NCBI GenBank assembly: GCA_030522415.1 | Contig: CM060107.1 | Location: forward strand, 51,402,307-51,466,306 | Origin: Channallabes apus | Taxonomy: Eukaryota > Chordata > Actinopteri > Siluriformes > Clariidae | Reading direction: 5' to 3' | Length of the DNA stretch: 64,000 bases | Notes under the pieces: model-generated | Told to the model about the DNA's origin: nothing | What the model saw: only the letters and a program-made list of their open reading frames with translations | Database searches by the model: none | Position numbers and translations under genes: made by a program | Shown: positions 62,196-64,000 of the stretch, piece after piece | How positions within the stretch are numbered: the stretch's first letter is position 1 | Layout of the letters: each line of letters starts with the position of its first letter

Positions 62196-64000
62196 GATTA
62201 TACAAAACGTCTCGGGTTACATTTCTGTAACCCTGTTCCCTGAAAGGCGGGAACGAGATGCTGCGTGAAAACGCTATGGGAACCAGTTTGTCGCGTTGCC
62301 GGTCGTTGAAGCATGCTGTGAAAACACGCCAAAGTTTTTGGCTATATATAACCTCGACAGGTGACGTCATCTGATTAGATGTAGGTGGAGGTTATAAAAA
62401 CAGGTGAGCCGGCAACAACCTCAGATTAATTTGTCTGAACAGCCGTCCGGTCACGTTCCCTTTCAAGGCTACACTCGATGCTGCGTGAAAACGCTATGGG
62501 AACGAGAATACCAACGCCGCCGCACTACAGGTGTCTGGACCCCAAGGTTGTGTAGCGTGTGGCACAAAGCCGAGAAGGTCTCAGAACCATGCCTGGGCAG
62601 CTAACTCGGGGCTTTGCCTGAGCCCGGAGTAGCATGAACATCCAGATTATAATGTAACGTAAATGTAATGTGTGCGGGGAGGAGCAACCCCCCGTGTCAC
62701 ACAATTTGCTGCAGGGGAATACCTCTTGCTGGTGCAAAAGTAGGCGATCTCCCTGGTTGAATGAGCCCTGCTTCCTAGAGGCGAAGTGAACCCACGCGCC
62801 TCATAGGAGAGGGCAATATGCATCTCTCACCCAGTGTAGTGGTGGCCGCTCCAGTGGCCCCAAGACATGTAAAGGCTGCTCTGACCTACACCACCGGCTG
62901 ATGCGTTAGACGTAAATCTGAAGAGCACCTGCTGGACACAGTAAGTGAAGTCTCTCCTGCTCCGAAGCTGTAAAGGCGGAGGATGGAATGCTTCAAAACA
63001 ATAGGGTGATGTTTATGGACATAGGCCGATAGCTCAGTGAGGATGCAGTTACGTGCGTCCTGAGAGTACTTGGGCACAGGCCCGAGGACAACTTTCCTTC
63101 AGGGACTCCAGCACTGAAACAATTCAGGAGTGGACTGGGTCTACCTGCTTTGCACACACACTTGCTGCAGGGGAATACCTCTTGCTAGTGCAATAGATGA
63201 GGCGATCCCCCAGGTTGAATGAACCCTGATTCCTAGAGGCAAAGTGGGCCCACGCGCCTCATAGAAGAGGGCAATGGCATCTCTCACCCAGTATAGTGGT
63301 GCTCTGACTTACGCCACTGGCTCATGCGGTGGACGTACTGTAAATCTGAAGAGCACATACTGGACAGTAAGTGAAGTTTCTCCTGCTCGTTACAAATGGA
63401 ACTTTTCGGGAAGATAGTTCAGTGAGGATAAGTACATCTTGAGAGTACTAGGGCACAAGCCTGAGGACAAGCTTTTCCTGCCGAAACTCCAGCACTGAAA
63501 CATTTCGGCAGTGGACTGGGTCTGCCTGCTTATCACACACTTGCTGCAGGGGAATACCTCTTGCTGGTGCAATAAACGAGGCGATCCTAGATCCAGAGTT
63601 AGGGAGTAGCAAAGGGGACATTTGCTGATCTTGCGAGGCAAAGCGGTCCACCTCTGCTGCATGAAATCTCACCGAGATTGACTGACCACTTCGGGGTGGG
63701 GTTTCCATTCCCCGTGTGTCAGAGATTGACTGGGCAGTTAAAACTGCTCTCACATTCATATGCCCTGGACCGTAAATCCACGAGGGACAGGAACCTGGTG
63801 CGCTAGCTATTCAGCGGCGCGAGCACAGTCTGCCCTGGCGATTAATATATGAGACTTGCCATAGTGATGTCCACCCACAATGGGACATGGCACTCTCAAC
63901 CGCTGGAGGAAGTGCTTTAGGGCGAGAAATAGAGCCATCATTTCGAGGCAATTGATGTGCCGTGCGAGAAGGCGGCCTCTCCAGCACCCTTGGGCTGGGA
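62196..64000. mobile_element. DIRS-like retrotransposon remnant with internal repeats
   Basis: Starts with TGTAACCCTGTTCCCTGAAA and GGGAACGAGATGCTGCGTG, words I associate with DIRS-type termini in fish; GATGCTGCGTGAAAACGCTA recurs at 62478. Further in, the block TTGCTGCAGGGGAATACCTC begins near 62707, 63163 and 63541, and CTGAAGAGCAC...AGTAAGTGAAGT recurs near 62918 and 63347. On the minus strand near 63430-63490 a broken frame reads GLCPSTLKMYLSSL, like the start of DIRS tyrosine recombinases. It runs off the right window edge. Confidence 0.5.

Overview
This is vertebrate, almost certainly teleost, genomic DNA. The reasons are AT-rich sequence full of CA/GT microsatellites, fish-type Tc1, PIF/Harbinger, piggyBac and Sushi-type chromovirus elements, a DANA/Mermaid-like tRNA SINE, a DIRS-like element, and spliced V-type immunoglobulin receptor exons in which every junction I could place is phase 1. 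A catfish or another otophysan would fit, but I cannot fix the species from sequence alone. There is no bacterial content.

Layout. 1-1625: a 128-129 bp satellite built around a perfect GC-cored palindrome. 2.8-6.7 kb: duplicated receptor-gene flanks, an orphan signal-peptide exon, a LINE remnant and two abutting Tc1 remnants. 7888-8828: a solo retroviral LTR. 11144-27680: a 16.5 kb endogenous retrovirus on the minus strand, with LTRs that look identical where compared, a 4-bp target duplication, a tRNA-Trp primer site, two small ORFs coupled to gag, gag, pol (after an in-frame UGA), env and one more accessory ORF. 28.5-35.9 kb: a MITE, a piggyBac gene interrupted by a Harbinger element that itself carries a tRNA-Gly-type SINE head, a decayed retroviral gag/protease piece, and Sushi remnants in the order pol-LTR-gag. 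36.8-53.9 kb: exons of a V-set Ig receptor gene on the minus strand (signal peptide, V1, V2, two stalk exons, transmembrane), with a Tc1, a Harbinger-like element and a full-length Sushi/chromovirus retrotransposon (44396-49554) in its introns. 54.5-55.1 kb: a 44-bp minisatellite. 57.9-59.8 kb: a decayed second receptor copy. The window ends in hAT-like and DIRS-like debris.

Most interesting system. The retroviral U3 carries, on the strand opposite to gag-pol-env, what looks like a complete small spliced gene: TATAAA, an ATGG mini-exon in an excellent Kozak context, a 94-bp GTAAGC...TAG intron that joins in frame to a 147-codon second exon, a stop, ATTAAA and a GT-rich tract. Both LTRs carry it. 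The related solo LTR at 7888 is collinear on both sides but lacks just this module. The product would be acidic and Ser/Pro-rich with a basic KRPR patch and two VSVGTQTD repeats. In layout, though not in recognisable sequence, it resembles spliced HBZ of HTLV-1. The same provirus appears to use stop-start overlaps (ATGA, TAATG) to couple two unknown proteins to gag, and a UGA-C stop between gag and pol.

The Sushi retrotransposon shows its own expression and priming signals: an 11-nt perfect match between the predicted transcript 5' end and the primer site (Tf1-type self-priming), and a zero-frame GGGAAAC slippery heptamer at the gag/pol overlap, the heptamer known from the domesticated gene PEG10.
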